A stretch of DNA of 64,000 nucleotides from Draconibacterium sp. (GTDB lineage Bacteria; Bacteroidota; Bacteroidia; Bacteroidales; Prolixibacteraceae): contig WOYV01000119.1 of the NCBI GenBank assembly GCA_011620585.1, positions 1-64,000 of the forward strand, read 5' to 3'. The position numbers and the translations under genes were made by a program. A model generated the notes under the pieces. It was not told the origin of the DNA, ran no database searches, and saw nothing but the letters and a program-made list of their open reading frames with translations. Shown here in pieces: positions 1-9,481 of this stretch. Numbering within the stretch: the first letter of the stretch is position 1; each line of letters opens with the position of its first letter.

Positions 1-345
1 TCCCCCGGCAAGAACCTGGTTTTCATTTTCACCCTGTTGCCGGGGTATAAATGAGAATTAGTTCATAAAAAACGTTCGTTAATTCATCCTGGCAGGGTGT
101 TAATTCATGTCTGATGAGAATCTGTGTTCTTTCCAAAAATTCCTGATTTTGAAAATGCTCTGACTGGCTCTCTTGCAATAAAAACATAAACAACAAAAGA
201 CACGATAAACCCGAATACTGTTTTTTTTTCGTGTCTTTCGTGTTTTTCGCCGTTGTAAAAATATTGAATATCCGGCGATTCATCTGCAAAAATCAGTTTG
301 TTTTCTTACAGGTTTTTTTTCGTAACTTTGGGGAAATTTTACAAT

Positions 346-570
346 ATGACATTCGAAAAAACATATGAAATTAATAACAACGAACTGACGATTAAACTCC
401 CTGAAAAATTCAAGTCAGTTAAGAAAGTTCGTGTAATTATAGAGGAAGTTGAAAATGAAAGGAGTAAAAAAATTCAGTTACTCAAAAAAGCTTTAACTGA
501 TCCACTTTTTAACGCTGATTTAGAAGAAATAAGAAATGATTTCCAGTATTCAGATAAGGAAGCGATATGA
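346..570 (+). CDS. small antitoxin-like protein (MTFEKTYEINNNELTIKLPEKFKSVKKVRVIIEEVENE...), apparently orphaned
   Basis: Within ORF 298..570, ATG at 346 gives a compact 74-aa protein with an antitoxin-like N-terminus; its stop overlaps the ATG of a truncated toxin-like reading frame. Confidence 0.6.
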   Translation: MTFEKTYEINNNELTIKLPEKFKSVKKVRVIIEEVENERSKKIQLLKKALTDPLFNADLEEIRNDFQYSDKEAI

Positions 571-654
571 AATATCGCAAATGGGATATCCTGTGAAAAG
601 TCGATTCAAAAAGAGATAATTGAAGCTCTAAAATTTCAGTTGGGGATCGAATAG
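567..654 (+). pseudogene. MazF/PemK-like toxin remnant with internal deletion
   Basis: ATG at 567 reads MKYRKWDIL then stop; another frame (598-654) reads KSIQKEIIEALKFQLGIE stop, resembling a MazF-family C-terminus. N- and C-terminal ends are joined with the middle missing. Confidence 0.6.
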
Positions 655-671
655 ACTTATATTGTCTTTTA

Positions 672-2012
672 TTATTGTCGGGTATCTAAATACATATCGA
701 TGAATCCCGCATAATAATAGGGCAAATTAAACAATGTGAATTCTTTTCCGGCAGATGTTCTGATTTTGTTTCTGCTTTCGAAGTTTCTCCAAAACCGTAT
801 AGCAATTTTTGATGTTGAATCTTGCATGAAAAGTTGCAGCGACTTTAACCTTGAACTGTCACTGCTTTTGACTTCTATGGGTACAATTCCGTGATTACGG
901 CTGATAAACAAAAAATCAAGTTCAGCCTGCGAATTTCTGGCCTCTCTTACCCAAAAATGACGTTCCTCCAGGAATCGGTTTGAAGCGCCCATAATTTCCT
1001 GCCCAATTATATGTTCAGCAATTAGCCCCCTCCAGGCATCTGAAATATCATCTTTATTGTATAATTCGTTCTGCATTGAAGCAGCATAGTTGACCAAACC
1101 TGTATCGAGCCACATAAGTTTGGGTTTCTTTTTCAAGTCCTTTTTTGCCGGCAGTTTAGTATCTGTTGTGGGATAAACCAGCTCAAGGAGGAGTGCTTTT
1201 TCCAGAGTCCGAAGAGTTTCCGCGATATCACGACTTTTATAGTTTGAATTGGCAAATTTCTCGAAAGTAATCCGCTGGGCTGCAAACTCCCATCCATATT
1301 TGATTACATATCTTAGGATTTCAGTTATTGCTGGCCTGGGAGCATATTTCTCCACATCGTCCCTGTAACCAGCTAAAAGAGTCTGGTAAATGTTATCAAG
1401 TGCAACAATATCTTTCTCATTTGCGAAATGGTCAATTACTTCGGGCATTCCTCCAATAATCGTGTACTGTTTGAATAATTCCATCAAACGGAAATGCAGC
1501 AATTCAGGTACAGAAACAGATGTTAGTTTTTCATTTAAAGGATCCTCCCCCAGGGCGCCTAAAAATTCTGAAAAGCTGCAAGGCCTTAGTGCAAGGTATT
1601 CAACCCTGCCGACCGGAAATGAGACTTGCTTTTGCATTAGGGATTCTAAAAGTGAGCCGGCTGCTACCAGGAATATTTCAGGCATTTCCTCATAAAAGTA
1701 ACGTAATGATTTTATTGCAACAGATGAATTTTGAATTTCATCTATAAAAAACAATACTCTTCCCTGCGGCTTTTGCAATCTTCTTGAAATGAGAACCGAT
1801 TCGAAGATCTGGATTACACTTGTTTCTTTTGAAAAAAAATTTAAATCCGCTTTTCTGTCCAGATTAAGCGAAATGTAAAGATCAAACTCTTTACCGAATT
1901 CATCAATTAATGATGTTTTTCCTACCTGTCGGGCGCCCCTGATGATAAGAGGTTTTCTGTTTTTCTTTTTTGCCCAATTTCTTAAATGACCAATAGCATG
2001 ACGATTAAACAT
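672..2012 (-). CDS. AAA family ATPase with DUF4143-type C-terminus
   Basis: 446 aa; Walker A GARQVGKTSL, Walker B VLFFIDEIQ, C-terminal ELDFLF...PIEVKSS nuclease-like motif typical of AAA_14/DUF4143 proteins. Confidence 0.85.
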   Translation of the reverse strand: MFNRHAIGHLRNWAKKKNRKPLIIRGARQVGKTSLIDEFGKEFDLYISLNLDRKADLNFFSKETSVIQIFESVLISRRLQKPQGRVLFFIDEIQNSSVAIKSLRYFYEEMPEIFLVAAGSLLESLMQKQVSFPVGRVEYLALRPCSFSEFLGALGEDPLNEKLTSVSVPELLHFRLMELFKQYTIIGGMPEVIDHFANEKDIVALDNIYQTLLAGYRDDVEKYAPRPAITEILRYVIKYGWEFAAQRITFEKFANSNYKSRDIAETLRTLEKALLLELVYPTTDTKLPAKKDLKKKPKLMWLDTGLVNYAASMQNELYNKDDISDAWRGLIAEHIIGQEIMGASNRFLEERHFWVREARNSQAELDFLFISRNHGIVPIEVKSSDSSRLKSLQLFMQDSTSKIAIRFWRNFESRNKIRTSAGKEFTLFNLPYYYAGFIDMYLDTRQ

Positions 2013-2056
2013 GATAAAATTATTGAAAGTAAATTCAAAGATATGATTTTTTGCAT

Positions 2057-2131
2057 AAATCCAAAGTATAATATTGGATAATTCGACCCAAATCCAAAGT
2101 ATAAAAGAATAAAAGAGGACACAAATCCAAA
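2057..2131. repeat. three AAATCCAAA(GTATAA) direct repeats at 33-bp spacing
   Basis: AAATCCAAAGTATAA at 2057-2071 and 2090-2104, AAATCCAAA at 2123-2131; starts are exactly 33 bp apart, upstream of the minus-strand ATPase gene. Confidence 0.8.
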
Positions 2132-2304
2132 CAAACGAGGGTATAAAATCAAAAAAATGTGTTGGAAAGGAGCCAATTCATAGTCAATGATTGTATTTTT
2201 AACATTCCTTTGTTCCCAAACAAAGACAGAACTTCTTAAAGGGGATATTAAACTCCCCGCTACTTCACGATTGTATCGTGTAGTTTAATGCAACAGGTTC
2301 AATC

Positions 2305-2335
2305 AAAAAAGCTACTCTTATGAGCAGCTTTTTTT
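2305..2335 (-). terminator. rho-independent terminator overlapping the 3' end of the flavodiiron gene
   Basis: AAAAAAGCTACTC-TTAT-GAGCAGCTTTTTT hairpin (one mismatch) with A/T tracts on both sides; the gene's stop codon is in the loop. Confidence 0.65.
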
Positions 2336-3553
2336 CTTTTTATCCTCGTAACCGGGTTCGCTATCCAAACCTAGCAATTTATCTGCCATTGCATTGGCCA
2401 GTTTAATTAATTCTTCGCTGGTTTCGATTTTCAGATTTCCTCTTTCCTCAATCGGTTCGTAAACCATTTCCCACTTAATTTTCTCGGCAAATGTTTTTAG
2501 GTTTTTTACTCCACCTCCATTCCACGAATAGTTCCCAAAAATACCAAGGTAGTGGTTTTTTGGTGCCATGTGTTCTATGGTTGTCAGCAATATTTCAACG
2601 TTCGGGAACATCGCATTGTTGTAGGCTGCGCTTCCTACAATAAATCCTTTGTATTTAAATATATCGTTGATTATGTACGACGAGTGAGTTTTTGAAGCGT
2701 CGTAAACACGGATGTTTTTTATTCCGCGAACTGCAATTTGGCGTGCAATGGTTTCGGCCATTTTCTTCGTATTTCCATACATCGAGCCATAAACAATTAC
2801 TGCTCCGCAATCCAGATCGTAAGAACTCCATTTGTTGTAACGCGTTAATATCCAGTCGAGATTACTTCTCCAGACAGGGCCATGTGTGGCTGCAATTATT
2901 TTAATATCAAGTGGTGCAAGTTTCTTAATTGCACGCTGGGTGTGCGGACAGTATTTTCCTACTATATTGGTAAAATAACGCATCACTTCAATTTCGTAGA
3001 AATCAAGGTTGATCTCGTCATCGAAAATTCCACCATCCAGTGTTCCGTAACTGCCAAATGCATCGCCCGAGAATAGAATTTTATTTGTTTCCTCGTATGT
3101 AACCATGGTTTCGGGCCAGTGTACCATCGGGATCATCTGAAATTGCAGGCGGTGTTTCCCTAACTCCAACACGTGATCGTCGTGTACCAGTAACGTATGT
3201 TTTGGTTTCAGGTAATAACTTTCAACATATTCGAAAGTTTTTTTATTGCCAACCAGCGTAATATCGGGATATTGATGAACGATGGCTTTTAAGGCCCCCG
3301 AGTGGTCGGGTTCCATATGATTGATTATGAGATAATCGACCTGACGATCTCCGATAATTTCTTCAATAGCATCAAGATAATCATCAATAAAAGCGCGTTC
3401 TACCGTATCAACCAACGCGATTTTTTCATCCACAATTAAATAACTGTTGTATGAAACGCCATGTGGAATTGGCCAGATATTCTCGAAAAGATGTGTTCTG
3501 CGGTCGTTAAAACCCAGGTAATAAATATCTTTGGCCAGATTGACTTGTAGCAT
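2318..3553 (-). CDS. A-type flavoprotein / flavodiiron protein (FprA family)
   Basis: Metallo-beta-lactamase-like N-terminus with NHMEPDHSG and a C-terminal flavodoxin domain (VIVYGSMYGNTKKMAETIA). Confidence 0.92.
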   Translation of the reverse strand: MLQVNLAKDIYYLGFNDRRTHLFENIWPIPHGVSYNSYLIVDEKIALVDTVERAFIDDYLDAIEEIIGDRQVDYLIINHMEPDHSGALKAIVHQYPDITLVGNKKTFEYVESYYLKPKHTLLVHDDHVLELGKHRLQFQMIPMVHWPETMVTYEETNKILFSGDAFGSYGTLDGGIFDDEINLDFYEIEVMRYFTNIVGKYCPHTQRAIKKLAPLDIKIIAATHGPVWRSNLDWILTRYNKWSSYDLDCGAVIVYGSMYGNTKKMAETIARQIAVRGIKNIRVYDASKTHSSYIINDIFKYKGFIVGSAAYNNAMFPNVEILLTTIEHMAPKNHYLGIFGNYSWNGGGVKNLKTFAEKIKWEMVYEPIEERGNLKIETSEELIKLANAMADKLLGLDSEPGYEDKKKKSCS

Positions 3554-3754
3554 AATCTTAGTTTTTCTGAATTACCGTGCAAAATTAGTGATTTTAGACT
3601 GAACGCTGTAAAAAAAATTGGCTGCCAGCTATTATTTATTTCATGCTTAATGAAACCTTGCTTTTCTCTTTTGTAAAGCATGTCACATAATGACTGAATT
3701 GATGACACAATGATTTTATTCTATCTTTGAAAACAAAAATTAGATTTATTATTC

Positions 3755-4816
3755 ATGCCAATTGAACAAAAAAACCGTGCCATGGCGTTCCCAAGGGTTG
3801 GAAGAGCGATTATTATCGTTTTTGCCATTGCTTTTATTTTAGCCGGAGCTCGTGCTTACCAGCTCTACCATTATATTTTCGATGCCAATGTACAGTCGGA
3901 TTATGTGCTTTTGGTACGCGAAAAAATGAGTTTCGAAGAATTGTATGCTAAACTTGAAAGCGATCAAATATTAAAGAATTACAAGGCTTTTAAATGGGTT
4001 GCCAAAAAGAAAGAGTTTAATAAAAGTGTAAAGCCCGGAAGATACGAACTGACTGCTGGCATGAATACCAACGAACTGATCAATAAAATTCGGAGCGGCA
4101 ACCAGGACCCTGTGGATGTTACGTTTAATAATGTACGGTTTAAAGAAGAACTGGCCGGTAAAGTATGTAAATATCTCGAGGCCGACTCACTTTCGCTTCT
4201 TAACCTTTTTTCGAATATTGAGGAAATCACAAAATGGGGATTTGATGCTGAAAATTACAGGGCCATGTACATTCCAAACACTTATCAAATGTACTGGACA
4301 ACTACTGCTGAAGCTTTTGCCGAAAGAATGAACCAGGAATACCTGCGTTTTTGGAACGACGAAAGAAAGGCAAAAGCCGAAAAAATGGGTCTGTCCCCGA
4401 TCGAGGTTTCTATTCTGGCTTCGATTGTTGAATCGGAAACCGCTAAAAGCGATGAGCTAAAAACTGTTGCAGGACTGTATGTTAACCGCTTACACAAAGG
4501 CATTCCGCTACAGGCCGATCCTACAGTAAAATATGCGCTTGGCGATTTTTCGATCAAGCGCGTATTAAACAAACACCTCGAAATTGATTCGCCTTACAAT
4601 ACATATAAATTTGCGGGATTGCCACCCGGGCCTATTTGCTTCCCATCGATCACTTCAATTGATGCGGTGCTCAACTACGAAAAAAGCGATTACATCTATA
4701 TGTGTGCCAAAGAAGATTTTTCGGGCTACCACAATTTTGCGGCAACCCTGGCGGAACATAACCGGAATGCAGCCAAGTACCGCGCAGCGCTCAATCAAAA
4801 CAAGATATTTAATTAG
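3755..4816 (+). CDS. mltG: endolytic transglycosylase MltG (YceG-like)
   Basis: N-terminal TM; YVNRLHKGIPLQADPTVKYALG and SPYNTYKFAGLPPGPICFPS motifs. Confidence 0.95.
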   Translation: MPIEQKNRAMAFPRVGRAIIIVFAIAFILAGARAYQLYHYIFDANVQSDYVLLVREKMSFEELYAKLESDQILKNYKAFKWVAKKKEFNKSVKPGRYELTAGMNTNELINKIRSGNQDPVDVTFNNVRFKEELAGKVCKYLEADSLSLLNLFSNIEEITKWGFDAENYRAMYIPNTYQMYWTTTAEAFAERMNQEYLRFWNDERKAKAEKMGLSPIEVSILASIVESETAKSDELKTVAGLYVNRLHKGIPLQADPTVKYALGDFSIKRVLNKHLEIDSPYNTYKFAGLPPGPICFPSITSIDAVLNYEKSDYIYMCAKEDFSGYHNFAATLAEHNRNAAKYRAALNQNKIFN

Positions 4817-4949
4817 GATTTGTCATCAGTGTTATCGCCAGTCAGAAGGTTTAAGAAAGATTCCCTTATTTACAGAAATGACTTTTTAAATACAAAATAC
4901 CCCACCGGTGCATTCAGAATAATGCTATTTTTAAACCAAAATCAACCTT

Positions 4950-6164
4950 ATGAAAAACTGTCTGATTTGCCGGAAAACTTTCATTTATTCTTTTTGCGTT
5001 TTTTCCTTTTTACTGTTGAATGGACATCGTTTGAATGCCCAGCAGAAGCAGTCTTCTGATCCTGAATATTATGTAGCCGCATATGTGTGGCCGTCGTGCC
5101 ACCACGATGAACGTTTTGGCAATATGCTGTGGCCCGAAGGAATTGGCGAATGGGAAGTGATTAAAAAAGGCAACCCGCGTTTTGAAGGGCATTACCAACC
5201 CCGGCAGCCCTTGTGGGGCTACGAGATGGACGACGATCCGAATGTGGTGGAAAAATGGATTGATGCCGCTGCTGATCACGGAGTTAATATTTTTGTGTAC
5301 GACTGGTACTGGTTCGATGGTGGCCCTTTCCTGGAAAGCGCCCTTAACGATGGGTTTCTGAAAGCCAAAAATAATTCGAAAATGCAGTTCTACATTATGT
5401 GGGCCAACCACGATGTACGACGCAACTACTGGAATGTGCACAAGTTTAAAGACGACACCTCGCCGCTTTGGGATGGAGCTGTAGATTGGGATAATTTCAA
5501 AATTATTGTGGACCGGGTGATAAAGCAGTATTTTAAGCAAACCAACTATTTCAAAATCGACGGCAAACCCGTGTTTTCCATTTTTAGTATCGAAAATTTG
5601 CTTCAGGGTTTTAACGGAAGCGTGGAAGAGTCGCGTAAAGCGCTGGATTATTTCAGGGAAGAAGTAAAAAAAGCAGGTTTCCCGGGCTTGCATATTCAGT
5701 GGAATCAGGGTGGTGGCTCAATCATGTCGAAAGAGGCAGCCAAAGAGTTTTCCGACAAAGTGGCTCAAATGGGATTCAACAGTGTTGCCTTATACAACAT
5801 GGGAGGGACAAACGAAGATTACCTGGTTTACGGAGATAATTCTGTAAAAATCCGCACACAAATGGATTCCATACTGGATGTTCCGTTGTTTCCCTGTGTT
5901 TCCATAGGTTGGGACGATACACCACGGTTCCCTGCAAAAGGAACCCACGATGTAGTGTATTATCATAATACACCCGAAAGTTTTGCAGCCCTGTTATATA
6001 AAGCTAAAAAATATGCCGACAGCCATCCTGAACAGCCCAAACTGATAACTATTAATGCATGGAACGAATGGGTGGAAGGCAGTTACCTGCTGCCCGATAT
6101 GTTAAACGGATACGGTTATCTAAATGGAGTAAGAGAGGTGATGAGCGGGGAATACGGAAAGTAA
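4950..6164 (+). CDS. secreted GH99-like / WbsX-type protein
   Basis: Signal peptide; YVWPSCHHDERFG..., GVNIFVYDWYWFDGGPFLESAL, ITINAWNEWVEGSYLLPD typical of the GH99-like/WbsX family. Confidence 0.8.
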   Translation: MKNCLICRKTFIYSFCVFSFLLLNGHRLNAQQKQSSDPEYYVAAYVWPSCHHDERFGNMLWPEGIGEWEVIKKGNPRFEGHYQPRQPLWGYEMDDDPNVVEKWIDAAADHGVNIFVYDWYWFDGGPFLESALNDGFLKAKNNSKMQFYIMWANHDVRRNYWNVHKFKDDTSPLWDGAVDWDNFKIIVDRVIKQYFKQTNYFKIDGKPVFSIFSIENLLQGFNGSVEESRKALDYFREEVKKAGFPGLHIQWNQGGGSIMSKEAAKEFSDKVAQMGFNSVALYNMGGTNEDYLVYGDNSVKIRTQMDSILDVPLFPCVSIGWDDTPRFPAKGTHDVVYYHNTPESFAALLYKAKKYADSHPEQPKLITINAWNEWVEGSYLLPDMLNGYGYLNGVREVMSGEYGK

Positions 6165-6188
6165 TACTTTGTTTTTGAAAGGTGTAAA

Positions 6189-7205
6189 CTAAATACAATT
6201 GACTTCGCGTTCGAGCAATACGCCAAATTTTTCGAAAACAGATTGCAAGATATGTTCAGAAAAATCCCATACTTCTTTTCCGGTGGCGCCACCGTAATTT
6301 ACAATTACGAGCGCCTGGTCTTTATGCACCCCGACATTGCCTTCGCGCCGGCCTTTCCAGCCGGCTTGCTCGATTAGCCAGCCCGCGGCCAGTTTAGCTT
6401 TTTCATCGCCTGCCGGATAAACCGGTACATCTCCAAATTCATTCAGCAACCGATCGGCCACAGCCATTTCAACCGCAGGATTTTTAAAGAAACTTCCTGC
6501 GTTTCCGAGATTTTTTACTGCCGGTAATTTTGAGTTCCGGATTTCGATCACTGCTTCACGAATTGTCTTTAAACTAACTTTGCCCTTTTCTTTTACCTTT
6601 TCTTCCAGAAACCCGTATTTCAGGTTAAACTCCGGGAATTTTCCGAGTCGGAAAACCACGGAAGTAATAATAAAACGATTCTTTAAATAAGACTTAAAAA
6701 TGCTGTCGCGATAAGCAAACTTACATTCATCAACCGAATATTCAGCCATTTGAAGGGTTTCGAGGTCAAAACCTTTCACGCGCTCCACCACGCTACAAAC
6801 TTCCTGTCCGTAAGCGCCAATGTTTTGTACCGGAGCAGCTCCAACATTTCCCGGAATCAGTGAAAGGTTCTCGACACCTCCCAGGTTATATGTAACACAA
6901 AAATCGACAAACTCGTCCCAAACCTCGCCTGCACCTACTTCTATCCGGTAAAACGAACGATCTTCACCTACTGTTTTTATTCCGGGAACTTTGGGGTGGA
7001 TTACCAGCCCTTCAAAATCGTCGAGAAAAAGAATATTGCTACCCTGCCCCAAAACGATCAGGCGTTGGTTTTTCCAGCTATGGTTACTATTCAGAAAAAC
7101 CGCCAGATCCTCGGGTTCGGTAAATTCAAAGAATGTCCGGGCATTGGCTTCGATACCAAAAGTGTTATAATTTTTTAGCGGGTAATTTTCGAAAAAACGG
7201 ATCAT
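6189..7205 (-). CDS. murB: UDP-N-acetylmuramate dehydrogenase
   Basis: ORF 6189..7283; homologous start likely MIRFFENYPLKNYNTFGIEA at 7205; VLGQGSNILF, GNVGAAPVQNIGAYGQE, GSFFKNP motifs. Confidence 0.93.
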   Translation of the reverse strand: MIRFFENYPLKNYNTFGIEANARTFFEFTEPEDLAVFLNSNHSWKNQRLIVLGQGSNILFLDDFEGLVIHPKVPGIKTVGEDRSFYRIEVGAGEVWDEFVDFCVTYNLGGVENLSLIPGNVGAAPVQNIGAYGQEVCSVVERVKGFDLETLQMAEYSVDECKFAYRDSIFKSYLKNRFIITSVVFRLGKFPEFNLKYGFLEEKVKEKGKVSLKTIREAVIEIRNSKLPAVKNLGNAGSFFKNPAVEMAVADRLLNEFGDVPVYPAGDEKAKLAAGWLIEQAGWKGRREGNVGVHKDQALVIVNYGGATGKEVWDFSEHILQSVFEKFGVLLEREVNCI

Positions 7206-7337
7206 ACTATTGGTTTTGCGCAAAGATAGCCGATTATACCAAACCATTCGGCATAAAAAAGCCGATCGTTTGTGCAAATGCAAAATATTTCGGCAAGCGA
7301 AAAGTTCTATATTTACAAGCGAATTGATTCTGCCAAA

Positions 7338-8450
7338 TTGAAAACAACCAAAAAGAAAATCATCGTTTCAGTAACCAACGACCTGGTGTCCGATAACCGG
7401 GTGCACAAAGTTTGCACTACTCTTTTGCAAATGGGTTTTGATGTTTTACTGGTAGGCAGAATGTTACCACACAGTGCAGACATTCAACGTGATTATGGCA
7501 TAAAACGAATGATGCTTATTTTTAAAAAAGGGCCGTTTTTTTACGCTGAATATAATTTAAAGCTTTTCTGTTTTTTACTCTTTGCGAAAAGCGATGTATT
7601 ACTCTCCAATGACCTTGATTCGCTCGCTGCCAATTATTTTGCATCAACAATTAGAAACAAGCCTCTGGTTTACGATAGCCACGAATATTTTACAGAAGTA
7701 CCGGAACTGATTGGGCGACCGCGAATTCGGAAAATATGGGAACGAATCGAAGCCGGAATTCTTCCTAAAATAAAATATGCATACACCGTTTGTGATTCAA
7801 TTGCCAAAGTGTACCGTCAAAAGTACGGCACCGATTTTAAAGTAGTGAGAAATCTTCCACGTTCAAGAAAGTTAGCGTTAAAGAAAACAGAGAACGAGAC
7901 TAAAATTGTTCTTTACCAAGGAGCGGTGAATGTAGCACGCGGACTTAAACAAGCCATCCTTGCAATGAAATACTTAGATGGTGTTGAATTTGTGATTGCG
8001 GGTGATGGTGATATTAAAACCGAACTGGAAGAATTAGTAAAAGCAGAAAAGCTTGAAAACAAGGTTCGTTTTACAGGTCGCCTGCCTCTTGAAAAACTGG
8101 AGGAGCTAACCATCCAGGCCGATTTGGGTTTATCGATTGAAGAAGACTTTGGGTTGAATTACCGTTTCACACTTCCCAATAAATTATTCGATTACATTCA
8201 GGCACAAGTTCCGGTACTGGTTACCAACCTCCCCGAAATGGCTGCCATTGTCGATAAATACCAGGTAGGTACAATTACCGATTCGCTTGATCCTGAACTT
8301 CTGGCAAAGAAAATAAAAGAATCGCTTTTCGATCAGGAAAAAAGAAAGATATGGAAAGAAAACCTTCCGGCTGCCGCGAAAGAATTGGTTTGGGAGAACG
8401 AAGAAAAGGTATTGGTTGAAATATTCTCCAATGTAATTGTTACAAAATAA
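7338..8450 (+). CDS. glycosyltransferase family 4-like protein
   Basis: ORF 7272..8450; VSVTNDLVSDNRVHKVC...PLVYDSHEYFTEVPEL...IAGDGD...VRFTGRLPLEKLEELT. Start uncertain (TTG at 7338 or ATG at 7272). Confidence 0.8.
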   Translation: MKTTKKKIIVSVTNDLVSDNRVHKVCTTLLQMGFDVLLVGRMLPHSADIQRDYGIKRMMLIFKKGPFFYAEYNLKLFCFLLFAKSDVLLSNDLDSLAANYFASTIRNKPLVYDSHEYFTEVPELIGRPRIRKIWERIEAGILPKIKYAYTVCDSIAKVYRQKYGTDFKVVRNLPRSRKLALKKTENETKIVLYQGAVNVARGLKQAILAMKYLDGVEFVIAGDGDIKTELEELVKAEKLENKVRFTGRLPLEKLEELTIQADLGLSIEEDFGLNYRFTLPNKLFDYIQAQVPVLVTNLPEMAAIVDKYQVGTITDSLDPELLAKKIKESLFDQEKRKIWKENLPAAAKELVWENEEKVLVEIFSNVIVTK

Positions 8451-8542
8451 GCGCTGTCCTAAAATCAAATATTGAGGTTTCTTTTAGATTACGTTTTACG
8501 CACTTCGGGGTGAGCTTGGCGCTTTTTGCGCGACCAAACTTT

Positions 8543-9265
8543 CTAGTTATTCTCTTCTAGCAAACTTTCAAATTTAATTTCTTCTTTGATTTTTGCCGAA
8601 TCGGATAGTTTTCCATCGACACAGACCAGGGTGCGCGCCGATTTTTTGGCAATCACCGCATAATCGTGCGTAGCCATTAAAACCGTTTTGCCACGTTCGT
8701 TCAGGCGGATAAACAAATCGAGGATTTCCTCCGAAGTTTCGGGGTCGAGGTTTCCGGTAGGTTCGTCGGCCAGCAATAAATCCGGTTCATTTAATATTGC
8801 CCGTGCAATCACAATTCGCTGCTGCTCTCCCCCACTCAGTTCGTGCGGCATTTTATCAGCTTTATCAACCATACCAACAATTCCGAGTACTTCAATAACA
8901 CGCTTTTTTATAGCATCTTTCTGTTCCCAGCCCGTGGCTTTCAAAACAAAAGCAAGGTTGGCTTCCACATTCCGATCGGTTAGCAAACGAAAATCCTGGA
9001 AAACCACTCCTATTTTGCGGCGTAGCTGAGCTGTTTCCCTGCTTTTAATTCCTTTCAAATCAAAACCAAGTACAGTAGCATTTCCTTCTGTCAGTGGCAA
9101 TTCAGCGTTTAGCGTTTTAATCAAGCTGGTTTTGCCTGTCCCCACTTTCCCGATCACATAAATAAATTCACCTTCTTCCACTTCCAAATCAACCCCTGAA
9201 AGGATGAGAGTTTCGCGCTGGTAGATGTCTGCTCCGGTAAGTTTAATTACTTTTTGTGCTTCCAT
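8543..9265 (-). CDS. ftsE: ABC transporter ATP-binding protein, FtsE-like
   Basis: Walker A GKVGTGKTSL, ABC signature LSGGEQQR, Walker B LLLADEPTGNLDP; FtsE/LolD-like sequence (VFQDFRLLTDRNVEANL). Confidence 0.8.
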   Translation of the reverse strand: MEAQKVIKLTGADIYQRETLILSGVDLEVEEGEFIYVIGKVGTGKTSLIKTLNAELPLTEGNATVLGFDLKGIKSRETAQLRRKIGVVFQDFRLLTDRNVEANLAFVLKATGWEQKDAIKKRVIEVLGIVGMVDKADKMPHELSGGEQQRIVIARAILNEPDLLLADEPTGNLDPETSEEILDLFIRLNERGKTVLMATHDYAVIAKKSARTLVCVDGKLSDSAKIKEEIKFESLLEENN

Positions 9266-9481
9266 TTAGTTGAAATGTTGCGGCAAGTTAAATCGAAAAT
9301 ATTTACCCAACTGCATAATAAACAAAAGAAATAAACAGTTTCTTGTTAAGAATTACAAGAATTAGTGACCGTTCATCAAACCGATAATCTGTATTTTCGA
9401 TTTTGATAAATTTCCTTTAAAAACATTAGGACCGGGAACAACAGCCGAAGGCTAATTCACTTAACATGAGAAACTAAAAGC

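Noticed and set aside
29-289. 86-aa minus-strand ORF (MQMNRRIFNIFTTAKNTKDTKKK...)
   Set aside because: Low-complexity NTKDTKKK stretch and no recognisable domain; likely intergenic sequence rather than a gene.
5010-5693. 227-aa antisense ORF under the GH99-like gene
   Set aside because: Fully overlaps a strongly supported coding sequence; no domain-like features.
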